Counted from the stretch's first letter, positions 8,355 through 17,705 are shown. The stretch is DNA of 64,000 nucleotides from an uncultured Flavobacteriaceae bacterium (GCA_947502975.1 CANNBV010000007.1:124001-188000), one strand, 5' to 3'. Made by a program: numbers and translations. Notes: a model not told the origin generated them from the letters alone.

Positions 8355-9533
8355 ATGAGTCAAGAAGTTTCAAAACGTTATGCACAACGCGGTGTTTCTG
8401 CATCTAAAGAAGATGTACATAACGCTATTAAGAATATAGATAAAGGATTATTTCCAAAGGCATTTTGTAAAATTGTACCAGATTATTTAACCAATGATGA
8501 TGCCTATTGTTTGATTATGCATGCCGATGGCGCAGGTACAAAATCTTCGTTAGCATACATGTATTGGAAAGAAACTGGAGATGTTTCTGTTTGGAAAGGT
8601 ATAGCCCAAGATGCTTTAATAATGAATATTGACGATTTATTATGTGTAGGCGCTACAGATAACATCATGTTATCATCAACTATTGGTAGAAATAAAAACT
8701 TAATTCCTGGTGAAGTCCTTTCAGCTATAATTAATGGTACAGAAGAGTTGGTTGAAGATTTAAAATCGTTTGGAGTTACCATCCATTCTACAGGAGGGGA
8801 GACTGCTGATGTTGGTGATTTAGTGAGAACCATTATTGTAGATTCTACAGTTACTGCCAGAATGAAGCGTAGCGATGTTATAGATAACGCCAATATAAAA
8901 GCTGGTGATGTTATCGTTGGTTTGGAATCGTTCGGAAAAGCATCGTACGAGACAGATTATAATGGAGGTATGGGGAGTAATGGCTTAACATCAGCACGAC
9001 ATGATGTATTTCATAACTATTTAGCAGAAAAATATCCAGAAAGTTTTGATGCTGCTGTTCCTCAGGATTTAGTATATTCTGGAAATGTAAAATTGACTGA
9101 TGTTGTTGAGAATGCACCAATTGATGCTGGGAAATTAGTGTTGTCTCCCACACGTACTTATGCACCAATTATTAAGGCCATATTATCAAAATATAAAAGT
9201 GATGTAGTGCATGGAATGATACATTGCTCTGGAGGTGCACAAACTAAAATTCTTCATTTTGTAGATAAGTTGCATATTATAAAAGATAATATGTTTCCAA
9301 TTCCACCATTATTCAAACTTATACAAGAACAATCAAAAACCGATTGGAAAGAAATGTATCAAGTATTTAATTGTGGGCATCGTATGGAGCTGTATGTATC
9401 CCCAGAAATAGCAGAAGATTTGATTGAAATCTCTGAATCTTTTAATGTAAATGCAAAAATAATTGGTAGGGTAGAATCATCATCAAAAAAAGAACTCACA
9501 ATAAAAAGTGAGTTTGGAGAGTTTACATATTAA
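8355..9533 (+). CDS. purM: Phosphoribosylformylglycinamidine cyclo-ligase (AIR synthase family)
   Basis: A 392-residue ATP-dependent enzyme that closes the imidazole ring of AIR in purine synthesis. The PurM fold is marked by H-A-D-G-A-G-T-K-S near residues 56-64, N-I-D-D-L-L-C-V-G-A near 95-104, and G-G-E-T-A-D-V-G near 142-149. The product is about 45 residues longer than the E. coli enzyme and lacks its exact N-terminal substrate motif, as is usual for Bacteroidota proteins annotated only as AIR synthase related. It is a monocistronic gene; a degenerate -7 element (TTTCTTTG) lies just upstream. purC is present at 42.5 kb, so purine genes are scattered here. Confidence 0.85.
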   Translation: MSQEVSKRYAQRGVSASKEDVHNAIKNIDKGLFPKAFCKIVPDYLTNDDAYCLIMHADGAGTKSSLAYMYWKETGDVSVWKGIAQDALIMNIDDLLCVGATDNIMLSSTIGRNKNLIPGEVLSAIINGTEELVEDLKSFGVTIHSTGGETADVGDLVRTIIVDSTVTARMKRSDVIDNANIKAGDVIVGLESFGKASYETDYNGGMGSNGLTSARHDVFHNYLAEKYPESFDAAVPQDLVYSGNVKLTDVVENAPIDAGKLVLSPTRTYAPIIKAILSKYKSDVVHGMIHCSGGAQTKILHFVDKLHIIKDNMFPIPPLFKLIQEQSKTDWKEMYQVFNCGHRMELYVSPEIAEDLIEISESFNVNAKIIGRVESSSKKELTIKSEFGEFTY

Positions 9534-9616
9534 ATTTCTACATAAAATTATAAAAATGGAATAGTTTTTGTGATTAAGAGAAATTTAAAAACAACCTAAC
9601 TTAATCCAAATAATAA

Positions 9617-10663
9617 ATGAGCACTCCCAAAAGTTCGTTATTAAAAAAAATATTAGACCGCTTGTTAATTACGAAATTAGAACAGAAAACGCCTAATAGA
9701 GTTAAAAACTTATTATTAGCATTAATCTTTTTACTTATTTGTGTTGCTGCATTTGCACAGCCAGACTCTCTTTATTTAAAAGAAAAAAAAGTATACGATG
9801 GGCCGCAATGGAAACAAAAGCAAAAGGCAAGTATAGACTTAAGTCAAGTAAGTTTTACGAATTGGAATGCTGGTGGTACAAACTCAATTTCTGCCTTGTT
9901 AGGGTATCAATATACAGCCAATTACAAGGATAAGTTTTTCTTCTGGAATAATGGTGTTCGTGTTGGATATGGTGTTAACAAGCAAGAAAGTAGAGAGATA
10001 CGTAAAACAGATGATATTTTCGAAATTACGTCTAATCTAGGTTATCAGCCCACATCAGATTCTAAATGGTTTTATTCTGCACGTCTTAATTTTAAAACCC
10101 AAATAGCTAATGGTTATAAATATCCTGATACTGATAATCCAATTTCAAGATTGATGGCTCCTGGTTACCTGTTTTTTGGTGGAGGAATGGAATATGGTAA
10201 AAACATAGAGGAATTATCATTTTATGCGTCACCATTAACACTTAAGGCTACTTTTGTACTAGATCAAGACTTGGCTAATGCTGGTGCTTTTGGTGTAGAT
10301 CCAGCAATTTTAGATGAGAATGGCATTATAATACGGGAAGGAAGTAATATCCGTAGAGAGGTAGGCATACTTGTAACAAATAGTTATGCTATGGAGCTTG
10401 CTAAAAACATTAAAGCTACAAATTTACTTAGTGTGTATACCGACTATATCAATAACTTTGGAAATGTAGATGTAGATTGGAGAGTAAACTTCGACTTTAA
10501 AGTAAATAGCTTTGTACGTGCCACATTAGAATCTCATTTAAGATACGACGATGATGTTAAAACTCTGGAACCTTCAGCTACTACAGAAGGTGAGTTTGAT
10601 GAGGCTGGTGCCAAAATACAATGGAAGCAATTTTTAGGGATTGGATTTGCTGTAGACTTTTAA
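9617..10663 (+). CDS. DUF3078 outer-membrane beta-rich protein
   Basis: 348 residues. A hydrophobic segment at about 34-48 (L-L-L-A-L-I-F-L-L-I-C-V-A-A-F-A-Q) acts as a signal peptide after an unusually long basic N-terminus; an internal start is possible but no better Met is present. The mature part has the family hallmark W-K-Q-K-Q-K-A-S-I-D-L-S-Q-V-S-F-T-N-W followed by N-A-G-G-T-N-S and many alternating aromatic/polar strands ending in a terminal Phe (F-A-V-D-F), typical of an outer-membrane beta barrel. Function unknown. Eighty-three bases separate it from purM. Confidence 0.8.
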   Translation: MSTPKSSLLKKILDRLLITKLEQKTPNRVKNLLLALIFLLICVAAFAQPDSLYLKEKKVYDGPQWKQKQKASIDLSQVSFTNWNAGGTNSISALLGYQYTANYKDKFFFWNNGVRVGYGVNKQESREIRKTDDIFEITSNLGYQPTSDSKWFYSARLNFKTQIANGYKYPDTDNPISRLMAPGYLFFGGGMEYGKNIEELSFYASPLTLKATFVLDQDLANAGAFGVDPAILDENGIIIREGSNIRREVGILVTNSYAMELAKNIKATNLLSVYTDYINNFGNVDVDWRVNFDFKVNSFVRATLESHLRYDDDVKTLEPSATTEGEFDEAGAKIQWKQFLGIGFAVDF

Positions 10664-10670
10664 AAAATAT

Positions 10671-10698
10671 TACTAGGACAGTTTTAGCTGTCCTAGTA
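10671..10698. terminator. Hairpin after the DUF3078 gene
   Basis: Perfect 11-bp stem TACTAGGACAG/CTGTCCTAGTA with a 6-nt loop, 8 bp after the stop codon. It lacks a downstream T-tract, so it may be an RNA-stabilising 3' structure rather than a classic terminator. Confidence 0.6.
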
Positions 10699-11054
10699 AA
10701 TCAATAAAAATTAAACTTGACTAACTCTTGAATAAATTATTTTATTCGCTACGCTTATAAACTAATATTATTGTAGCCTCTTTTGAACATAATGTTGTTA
10801 AATTAAGCTTCAATACAATTCGAACTTACTTTTAAAAGCATAGTGTTATTATACTAACAAATATATCATCGAATTCTCTTGATAAAAATTGTGAGTTAAC
10901 AAGTGTAACAATACTATAATAAGTGGTAGATTTCACGAATAACTGTGAACCTTGCAGTGTTTTTTTTGTAAATCACTCAAGTTGATTTGTACTCTGATTT
11001 AATTTTAGTTTTGAAAATTTGTTAACTTTTTAATGTTGATAAATATGTAATTAA

Positions 11055-11083
11055 TTGATTTTTAGGTTTTTGATCTATTTTTG
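11055..11083 (+). promoter_or_regulatory. Promoter of nrdJ
   Basis: TTG at 11055-11057 and TATTTTTG at 11076-11083 with an 18-bp spacer fit the Bacteroidota consensus. The start site would be near 11090, giving a leader of about 95 nt. Confidence 0.55.
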
Positions 11084-11093
11084 TTGCCAACTT

Positions 11094-11109
11094 CATGATT
11101 TTTGTCATG
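11094..11109. promoter_or_regulatory. Dyad CATGAT-TTTT-GTCATG at the nrdJ start site
   Basis: An inverted repeat sits on or just after the predicted transcription start. A 14/16 match lies upstream of the SLC13 gene at 19659-19674. Position and symmetry suggest a shared dimeric regulator; which one is unknown. Confidence 0.4.
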
Positions 11110-11185
11110 TGTAAAATGAAATAATTTTTGTTGTTTTACGGTTTCTAAATTAATCCATCAATTTTTATAAAACCATAACACCGCA

Positions 11186-13738
11186 ATGAACGTAAAAACA
11201 TCTTCTGGACAAAAGACTTTCACTCAAGAAGAAGCATTTGAGGCCTCATTAGATTACTTCAAAAATGACGACTTAGCCGCTCGCGTTTGGATCAATAAAT
11301 ATGCATTAAAAGACTCAGAAGGCAATTTATTTGAAAAATCTCCTAACGATATGCATCGTCGTATTGCTAGAGAAATTGCTCGTGTTGAAAAAAAATATGC
11401 TAATCCACTTAAAGAAGCTGAAGTTTTTGATTTAATAAAAGACTTTAAGTACATAGTCCCACAGGGAAGCCCAATGGCTGGCATAGGGAACCCATATCAA
11501 ATAGCATCTCTATCTAACTGTTTTGTAATTGGTAATGATGGTGCTTCAGATTCTTATGGCGGTATCATGAAGATTGACCAAGAACAAGTGCAGTTAATGA
11601 AACGTCGTGGTGGTGTTGGTCACGATTTATCTCATATTCGCCCTAAAGGGTCTCAGGTTAAAAATTCAGCATTAACTTCAACAGGAATTGTGCCTTTTAT
11701 GGAACGCTATTCTAATTCAACTAGAGAGGTTGCACAAGATGGTAGGAGAGGAGCACTAATGTTATCAATTTCTGTTAATCATCCTGATGCAGAAGATTTT
11801 ATTGATGCGAAGTTAGAAGCAGGAAAGGTTACGGGAGCCAATGTTTCTGTGCGTATTGATGACAATTTCATGAAGGCTGTTAAATCAAATTCAGAATACA
11901 TTCAAAAATATCCAGTATTTAGTGAAACTCCTAAGTTTGCGCAAACCATCCAAGCTAACGGATTATGGAAAAAAATTGTTCATAACGCATGGAAATCTGC
12001 CGAACCTGGAATTTTATTCTGGGATACTATTGCCAATGAGTCTGTTCCAGATTGCTATGCAGATTTAGGTTATAAAACAGTGTCTACTAATCCTTGTGGC
12101 GAGATACCTTTATGCCCTTATGATTCTTGTAGGTTATTAGCTATCAATTTGTTTTCATATGTTGAAGGACCATTTACTGAAGCTGCAAGTTTTAATTTCG
12201 ACTTATTTAAACAACATGTGGCTTATGCACAGTGCATCATGGATGATATTATTGATTTAGAATTAGAAAAGATTGACGTAATTCTTAAAAAAATTGATGA
12301 AGATCCAGAGCAAGACGAGGTTAAATCTGTAGAGCGTAATTTGTGGTTAAATATTAAAAAGAAGGCATACGAAGGTAGAAGAACAGGAATTGGTATTACT
12401 GCTGAAGGTGATATGCTAGCCGCTCTAGGTTTAACATATGGAAGTGAAGAAGGTAATGCGTTTTCAGTTGAATTACATAAAACGATAGCTGTTGAGGCTT
12501 ATAGAGGTTCAGTGAAATTAGCTAAAGAACGTGGTGCATTTTCAATTTTTGATTCTGATAGAGAAAAGAATAATCCTTTTATTCTACGTTTAAAAGAAGC
12601 TGACAGTCAGTTATATTATGAAATGTTAGAGTATGGAAGAAGAAACATTGCTTTATTGACTATTGCCCCAACAGGAACCACAAGTTTAATGACACAAACC
12701 ACTTCAGGAATAGAGCCTGTATTTTTGCCAGTTTATAAGAGAAGGCGTAAAGTAAATCCGAACGACAAGGAAGTACGTGTAGACTTTGTTGATGAAGTTG
12801 GCGATTCTTGGGAAGAATATGTGGTATTCCATCATAAATTCAAACAATGGATGGAAGTAAAAGGAATTGATACTTCTAAAAATTTCTCTCAAGAAGAAAT
12901 AGACAATTTAATTAAGCAATCGCCATATTATGGCGCAACATCAAATGATGTAGATTGGCTGAGTAAAGTGAGTATGCAGGGTGCTATTCAAAAATGGGTA
13001 GACCATTCTATTAGTGTTACTATTAATTTACCAAATGATGTAAGTGAAGAGTTAGTTGGCGATTTATATGTAAAAGCTTGGGAAGTTGGCTGTAAAGGTG
13101 TAACTGTGTACCGTGATGGCTCTCGCTCTGGTGTATTGATTTCAAATGATGAAAAGAAAGAAGAAGGCGCAGAAAATCAACTTACAGTATTTCCTAATAA
13201 GCGCCCTCAAATTTTAGAAGCTGATGTTGTACGTTTTCAGAATAATAAAGAAAAATGGATTGCATTTATCGGTTTAGTTGATGACAAACCTTATGAAATC
13301 TTTACTGGTTTAGCTGATGATGAGGATGGCATTTTAATTCCGCGTTGGGTAAATCGTGGTTTAATTATTAAGAATAGAAACGATGATGGTTCATCGCGAT
13401 ACGATTTTCAATATAAAAACACTAGAGGTTATAAAACTACTATTGAAGGATTGTCGCATAAGTTTAATCCTGAATTTTGGAACTATGCAAAATTAATTTC
13501 CAGTACCTTAAGACATGGTATGCCTATTGATAAAATTGTAGATTTAATAAATAGTTTGCAGTTAGATAGTGTATCTATAAACTCTTGGAAGAATGGCGTT
13601 GGTAGAGCCTTAAAGCGTTATATAGAAGATGGCACAAAGGCTAAGGGGCAAACCTGTACCAATTGTGAATCTGAAAATTTAATTTATCAAGAAGGGTGTC
13701 TTACGTGTAAGGATTGTGGCTCTTCAAAGTGTGGATAA
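11186..13738 (+). CDS. nrdJ: Adenosylcobalamin-dependent (class II) ribonucleotide reductase
   Basis: An 850-residue class II enzyme reducing ribonucleotides to deoxyribonucleotides with a radical generated from B12. Visible features are L-S-N-C-F-V-I-G near 109-116 (one of the redox cysteines), the active-site loop N-P-C-G-E-I-P-L near 306-313, the phosphate-binding T-I-A-P-T-G-T-T-S near 491-499, and a C-terminal Cys-rich tail (C-T-N-C ... C-L-T-C-K-D-C ... K-C-G) that shuttles electrons. A region of about 100 residues before the tail matches the C-terminal domain seen in thermophile-type NrdJ. No radical-generating NrdB small subunit is encoded nearby, as expected for this class. Confidence 0.93.
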   Translation: MNVKTSSGQKTFTQEEAFEASLDYFKNDDLAARVWINKYALKDSEGNLFEKSPNDMHRRIAREIARVEKKYANPLKEAEVFDLIKDFKYIVPQGSPMAGIGNPYQIASLSNCFVIGNDGASDSYGGIMKIDQEQVQLMKRRGGVGHDLSHIRPKGSQVKNSALTSTGIVPFMERYSNSTREVAQDGRRGALMLSISVNHPDAEDFIDAKLEAGKVTGANVSVRIDDNFMKAVKSNSEYIQKYPVFSETPKFAQTIQANGLWKKIVHNAWKSAEPGILFWDTIANESVPDCYADLGYKTVSTNPCGEIPLCPYDSCRLLAINLFSYVEGPFTEAASFNFDLFKQHVAYAQCIMDDIIDLELEKIDVILKKIDEDPEQDEVKSVERNLWLNIKKKAYEGRRTGIGITAEGDMLAALGLTYGSEEGNAFSVELHKTIAVEAYRGSVKLAKERGAFSIFDSDREKNNPFILRLKEADSQLYYEMLEYGRRNIALLTIAPTGTTSLMTQTTSGIEPVFLPVYKRRRKVNPNDKEVRVDFVDEVGDSWEEYVVFHHKFKQWMEVKGIDTSKNFSQEEIDNLIKQSPYYGATSNDVDWLSKVSMQGAIQKWVDHSISVTINLPNDVSEELVGDLYVKAWEVGCKGVTVYRDGSRSGVLISNDEKKEEGAENQLTVFPNKRPQILEADVVRFQNNKEKWIAFIGLVDDKPYEIFTGLADDEDGILIPRWVNRGLIIKNRNDDGSSRYDFQYKNTRGYKTTIEGLSHKFNPEFWNYAKLISSTLRHGMPIDKIVDLINSLQLDSVSINSWKNGVGRALKRYIEDGTKAKGQTCTNCESENLIYQEGCLTCKDCGSSKCG

Positions 13739-13756
13739 ATAAGTGAAATTATATTT

Positions 13757-13850
13757 AAAGGTGTCTAAAGTTAAAATTGTTTATCTGAACTTGTTTCAGA
13801 TTCTGAAATACATTCAGAATGACAAAAAAACATGATTTTAGGCACTTTTT
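13757..13850 (+). terminator. nrdJ terminator split by a dispersed CTGAA repeat
   Basis: AAAGGTGTCTAAA at 13757-13769 pairs, using two G-U pairs, with TTTAGGCACTTTTT at 13837-13850, which ends in a T-run. The 67-nt loop is occupied by two small palindromes, CTGAACTTGTTTCAG and CTGAAATACATTCAG. It looks as if a dispersed repeat lies inside the terminator loop. Confidence 0.5.
13784..13823. repeat. Double-palindrome CTGAA..TTCAG repeat
   Basis: Two adjacent imperfect palindromes (CTGAA-N5-TTCAG and CTGAA-N5-TTCAG) followed by AATGAC. This short unit resembles a dispersed intergenic repeat I recall from other Flavobacteriaceae genomes; only one clear copy is present in this window. Confidence 0.55.
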
Positions 13851-14513
13851 TTATGCTATACTTCCGATACTCAAATAGTTGTAATCTTCTAATTCGCTAA
13901 GGTTTTTAATTAGTTTAGTACACCCGTTTTTCAAAAGATATATATGATCTGAAACATCAACAATATGGCGATACATATGATCGGTAATAATTATAATTTT
14001 TCGTTGTTTTTCTTCTGAAATAATAGTTTGGATAGCTTCTATATGAAGTGGTGCTAAATGTGAGAAAGGTTCGTCTAAAAAAACGATATTCTTATCACTC
14101 TTTAAGATAATAAAGGTTTCAATAAGCCTACGTTCACCTCCAGAAAGTTTGTTAAACCTCATGTCCTTTGAAACGTTCAAGCTTTCAAACGTATTTATAA
14201 AATCCATCCAATCTACTTTAAAGATTTTAAAAGCAGATTTTAATTTCATGTGATTTGGTGTGAAATTAAGTTGAGGTAAAATTGCAACATTTTTAGTAAT
14301 ATAAAGTGATTTTAAAACGGGCTTAGAGTTTATTCTTATTAACTTATATTTAGATTTTAAATTGCCAAATGCTATGTTGAGTAAACAACTTTTACCACAG
14401 CCATTACTTCCTAATATTCCCGTTACTTGTCCAGTTTCACCTTTTAAATAAACACCACTTAAAATACGTTTTTCTTTAAAGTAAAGCTCAACACTATCAA
14501 CTTCTAGAATCAT
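13851..14513 (-). CDS. ABC transporter ATP-binding protein
   Basis: 220 residues, a single nucleotide-binding domain. Walker A is G-S-N-G-C-G-K-S near 35-42, the Q-loop is in A-I-L-P-Q-L near 77, the signature is L-S-G-G-E-R-R near 123-129, Walker B is I-V-F-L-D-E-P near 142-148 and the switch His is in I-T-D-H near 177. It overlaps the upstream 95-residue membrane protein gene by 4 bp, so the two are co-translated and probably form one complex. The cargo is unknown: there is no substrate-binding protein or full-length permease beside it. The gene ends where the nrdJ terminator ends, so the two genes converge tail to tail. Confidence 0.88.
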   Translation of the reverse strand: MILEVDSVELYFKEKRILSGVYLKGETGQVTGILGSNGCGKSCLLNIAFGNLKSKYKLIRINSKPVLKSLYITKNVAILPQLNFTPNHMKLKSAFKIFKVDWMDFINTFESLNVSKDMRFNKLSGGERRLIETFIILKSDKNIVFLDEPFSHLAPLHIEAIQTIISEEKQRKIIIITDHMYRHIVDVSDHIYLLKNGCTKLIKNLSELEDYNYLSIGSIA

Positions 14514-14797
14514 ACAAATTCTTTAATAATTAAAATAAACGGTAAGCTTAAGATAACATCTATCAAAAAGAATAAAGCAAACAATTTAAGTGTTGAAACA
14601 CCTAAGTTTTTATAAAATATCAATTTATGTTTAGCTTGTGTTTCAGTAATGAAATACCATAAAAATACAACTAGAAAAACTTTTACTAGAAATAATGGTA
14701 TGACATCAAACCCCAAAAGTAAGAGTAAAAAATTAACGCCGTACGACCATAAAAAAAATGGTCTATAAAACAGAAAGATTGATGAAAACTGTTGCAT
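14510..14797 (-). CDS. Small membrane protein, partner of the ABC ATPase
   Basis: 95 residues with about three hydrophobic helices (roughly 13-32, 35-50 and 66-92) and basic loops. It is far shorter than a usual ABC permease (5-6 helices). The 4-bp overlap with the ATPase gene argues that it is its membrane partner, perhaps acting as an oligomer, or that the real permease is elsewhere. I do not recognise the family. Confidence 0.65.
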   Translation of the reverse strand: MQQFSSIFLFYRPFFLWSYGVNFLLLLLGFDVIPLFLVKVFLVVFLWYFITETQAKHKLIFYKNLGVSTLKLFALFFLIDVILSLPFILIIKEFV

Positions 14798-14886
14798 AGT
14801 AATATTACTAACGTTTAAACTTTTAGATTATTTTTATTTATGGAGATAAGGTTGCTTTACAACTGCTCAAAATTCATAAATTATCG

Positions 14887-14894
14887 TATTTTTG
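14887..14894 (+). promoter_or_regulatory. -7 element of the prfA operon
   Basis: TATTTTTG, a full match to TAnnTTTG, 22 bp before the prfA ATG. No TTG is seen at the right -33 distance. Confidence 0.45.
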
Positions 14895-14915
14895 GTCACC
14901 AATTGATATAAGAAG

Positions 14916-15992
14916 ATGTTAGATAAGTTACAGATAGTAAAGCAGCGTTTTGATGAGGTAAGCGATTTAATCATTCAACCAGATATTATTTCAGATCAGA
15001 AACGTTATGTGCAGCTAACTAGAGAGTATAAAGATTTACGAAGTTTGATGGATAAGCGTGAAGCTTACATTGAATTCACAAATAATTTAAATGAAGCCGA
15101 AGAAATAATTGCCGATGGTAGTGATCCAGAAATGGTAGAAATGGCCAAAATGCAGTATGATGAAGCTAAAGAAGGTATTCCAAAATTAGAAGAAGAAATT
15201 AAAGTATTGCTAATACCGAAAGATCCTGAAGATGCTAAAAACGCTGTAGTTGAATTACGTGCAGGAACTGGAGGAGATGAAGCGAGTATTTTCGCAGGTG
15301 ATTTGTTCAGAATGTACACTAAATATTGTGAAGGCAAAGGGTGGAGTGTAAGTACTGTAGATTTTAGTGAAGGTACTAATGGTGGTTTTAAGGAAATTCA
15401 ATTTGAAGTTTCTGGTGATGATGTATATGGTACGTTGAAGTTTGAAGCAGGTGTACACCGTGTACAACGTGTACCACAAACCGAAACTCAAGGTCGTGTG
15501 CATACCAGTGCAGCTACTGTAATGGTGTTTCCAGAGGCAGAAGAGTTTGATGTAGAGATTGATCCAAAAGATGTGCGAATTGATTATTTCTGCTCATCTG
15601 GTCCTGGAGGTCAGTCTGTAAATACGACCTATTCTGCAGTACGCTTAACACACGAGCCTACAGGCTTGGTAGCACAATGTCAAGATCAAAAATCACAGCA
15701 TAAAAACAAAGAAAAAGCCTTTAAGGTATTACGCTCGCGTTTATATGATTTAGAGTTGGCCAAGAAGCAAGAAGAAGATGCTGCAAAACGTGGCAGTATG
15801 GTGTCTTCAGGTGATAGAAGTGCTAAAATTAGAACGTATAATTATCCGCAAGGGCGTGTAACAGACCATAGAATAGGATTGACACTTTACGATTTACAGA
15901 ATATTGTAAATGGCGATATTCAAAAAATTATAGATGAATTACAATTGGCTGAAAATACTGAAAAGTTAAAGGCTAGTGATGAGACTATATAG
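14916..15992 (+). CDS. prfA: Peptide chain release factor 1
   Basis: A 358-residue class I release factor that reads UAA and UAG and triggers peptide release on the ribosome. The codon-recognition tripeptide P-x-T is present as P-Q-T in [10 protein letters not shown], and the catalytic G-G-Q is in [11 protein letters not shown] near residues 228-238. Length is normal. It starts a three-gene run with a signal-peptidase-like gene (21-bp gap) and pyrF (no gap). Confidence 0.97.
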   Translation: MLDKLQIVKQRFDEVSDLIIQPDIISDQKRYVQLTREYKDLRSLMDKREAYIEFTNNLNEAEEIIADGSDPEMVEMAKMQYDEAKEGIPKLEEEIKVLLIPKDPEDAKNAVVELRAGTGGDEASIFAGDLFRMYTKYCEGKGWSVSTVDFSEGTNGGFKEIQFEVSGDDVYGTLKFEAGVHRVQRVPQTETQGRVHTSAATVMVFPEAEEFDVEIDPKDVRIDYFCSSGPGGQSVNTTYSAVRLTHEPTGLVAQCQDQKSQHKNKEKAFKVLRSRLYDLELAKKQEEDAAKRGSMVSSGDRSAKIRTYNYPQGRVTDHRIGLTLYDLQNIVNGDIQKIIDELQLAENTEKLKASDETI

Positions 15993-16013
15993 TTCATCTT
16001 CGATGGAGCAAAA

Positions 16014-16691
16014 ATGAATATATATTTAAGAAATTCGCTAATTGGGATAGCTATATTGTTTGTAGTACTTAAAATTACAGGCGTATTTACTTATTATTAT
16101 TTACCATCCTCCTCAAATGAACCTAATTTGCCTATAAACTCATACATTTTTGGTTCTAACCTAATACAACCTAAAAGTTATGATTTTGCTTATTTCAAAT
16201 TCTCAGATAGTTTGAATGGGAGTGCAATTGTAAAAAGGCTAATAGCAATGCCTGGTGATAGGTTAGAATGTAAGAATGGAGAATACTTTGTTAATAATAA
16301 GAAGTTAGATAATCGAATTGATCTTCGCTTCTCTTATAAAGTAGATAAAAGCACATATGATAATATTTTATTTCCAAAATTTAAAGATAATGAGAGTTTT
16401 GAAGCATTTCAAATAACACAAGATAGCTATCTTGTTTTTTTAAATACTTCTTTCGTGAAAAATGATACTATTAATTATAAAAGATACGCTGTAGATAATG
16501 ATAAAGAAAAGTTATCTAAATCAATATTTGGACGAAATAAAAATTGGAGTTTGAGTAATTTTGGGCCAATAGTATTACCAAAAGGGAAGTATTTTTTTTC
16601 AGGCGATAGTAGAGATAATTCCTATGATTCTAGGCATAGGGGATTTGTAGATGAAAACCAAATAATTGGAACAGTATTATTCAAAATTTAA
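16014..16691 (+). CDS. Signal peptidase I-like protein (S26 family)
   Basis: 225 residues. One N-terminal membrane anchor (about 8-30) is followed by a periplasmic catalytic domain: the Ser nucleophile box as S-S-S-N-E-P-N-L-P, the Lys general base in V-K-R-L-I-A-M-P-G-D near 75-84, and box E as G-D-S-R-D-N-S-Y-D-S-R near 203-213. Compared with typical LepB, the Ser box lacks the Met after Ser (SNEP rather than SMEP/SMxP). The gene lies between prfA and pyrF and is probably co-transcribed. It may be a second, specialised peptidase rather than the housekeeping LepB, which is usually longer in Bacteroidota. Confidence 0.8.
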   Translation: MNIYLRNSLIGIAILFVVLKITGVFTYYYLPSSSNEPNLPINSYIFGSNLIQPKSYDFAYFKFSDSLNGSAIVKRLIAMPGDRLECKNGEYFVNNKKLDNRIDLRFSYKVDKSTYDNILFPKFKDNESFEAFQITQDSYLVFLNTSFVKNDTINYKRYAVDNDKEKLSKSIFGRNKNWSLSNFGPIVLPKGKYFFSGDSRDNSYDSRHRGFVDENQIIGTVLFKI

Positions 16692-17519
16692 ATGACAACA
16701 ACACAACTTATTTCAGAAATTAAAAAAAAGCAATCCTTTTTGTGTATTGGATTGGACGTGGATTTAAATAAAATTCCGCAACACCTTTTAAATGAAGATG
16801 ATCCAATCTTCGAATTTAACAAAGCTATTATTGACGCCACACATCATTTATGTGTTGCGTACAAACCTAATACTGCGTTTTATGAAGCTTATGGTATAAA
16901 AGGATGGAAAGCTTTAGAGAAAACGATTAATTATCTGAATGAAAAGCATCCTGAAATATTCACTATTGCTGATGCTAAGCGTGGTGATATTGGTAATACC
17001 AGTACTATGTATGCCAAAGCTTTTTTTGAAGATTTAGCGTTCGATTCGGTTACTGTGGCGCCTTACATGGGCAAAGATTCTGTAGAGCCTTTTTTAGCTT
17101 TTCAAAATAAACACACCATTCTACTTGCGTTAACCTCTAACCAAGGAGCGTTTGATTTTCAAACTAAAACTATTGAAGACAAAGAAGTTTACAAGCATGT
17201 TTTAGAAACTTCGAAGTCTTGGAAGAATTCTGAAAACTTGATGTATGTTGTAGGAGCCACTAAGGCTGAATATTTAGCAGATATACGCAACATTATTCCA
17301 GATAGCTTTTTATTAGTTCCAGGTGTAGGAGCCCAAGGCGGTAATCTTCAAGAGGTTTGTAAGTATGGAATGAATACCTCAGTTGGACTTTTGGTAAATT
17401 CTTCTAGAGGGATTATTTATGCATCGCAAGCTGAGAATTTTGCTGAAGCTGCAGCTGAAAAAGCTAATGAACTACAAAAAGCCATGGCTATAGAATTATC
17501 TAATTATTTTAATGATTGA
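16692..17519 (+). CDS. pyrF: Orotidine 5'-phosphate decarboxylase
   Basis: 275 residues, the longer type 2 OMP decarboxylase, which makes UMP in pyrimidine synthesis. The catalytic Lys-Asp array is seen as [12 protein letters not shown] near residues 96-107, and an early substrate Asp is in C-I-G-L-D-V-D near 19-25. The ATG follows the stop of the preceding gene with no spacer, which shows operon structure. A dispersed repeat and a bidirectional terminator follow. Confidence 0.95.
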   Translation: MTTTQLISEIKKKQSFLCIGLDVDLNKIPQHLLNEDDPIFEFNKAIIDATHHLCVAYKPNTAFYEAYGIKGWKALEKTINYLNEKHPEIFTIADAKRGDIGNTSTMYAKAFFEDLAFDSVTVAPYMGKDSVEPFLAFQNKHTILLALTSNQGAFDFQTKTIEDKEVYKHVLETSKSWKNSENLMYVVGATKAEYLADIRNIIPDSFLLVPGVGAQGGNLQEVCKYGMNTSVGLLVNSSRGIIYASQAENFAEAAAEKANELQKAMAIELSNYFND

Positions 17520-17589
17520 TTTTCTTAATTCTTAAACTTTATAGAATAAAAAATTAGTTTACTCAATTGCTGTTGTAGGCAGATAGGAC

Positions 17590-17673
17590 CGCGTTAGGGA
17601 TTGTAGAGGAAAGCCCACAGCGAGGTACGAGCGAGGACTTGGAACGGAAAGCGCGACCCGTAGGGGAACGCCC
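17590..17673 (+). repeat. Structured intergenic repeat, scaffold I, copy C (degenerate)
   Basis: CGCGTTAGGGATTG at the 5' side, a divergent arm region, then CGGAAAGCGCGACCCG and GGGGAACGCCC at the 3' side. Box 2 has GCGCG where the consensus has GCCCG, and the closing strand reads GAACGC instead of TAACGC, so this looks like a decaying copy. Confidence 0.65.
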
Positions 17674-17705
17674 AAATAAAAATTAAATATAAAAGTGTAT
17701 ACAGT

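Larger units (their letters stand above)
10664..11185. other. 522-bp gene-free region upstream of nrdJ
   Basis: The region contains a strong hairpin just after the DUF3078 gene, a promoter at 11055-11083 and a 16-bp dyad at 11094-11109. I looked for a cobalamin riboswitch, expected for a B12-dependent enzyme, and saw neither its B12 box nor a matching multistem layout. The 350 bp between the hairpin and the promoter hold nothing I can name. Confidence 0.6.

Noticed and set aside
10664-11185. Cobalamin riboswitch before nrdJ.
   Set aside because: No B12 box or matching stem arrangement could be recognised by eye; not claimed.
13851-14797. ABC ATPase and small membrane protein as the GldA partner of GldFG.
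   Set aside because: The ATPase is 220 residues and shorter than GldA (about 300), has its own small membrane partner and lies 23 kb away; no link visible.
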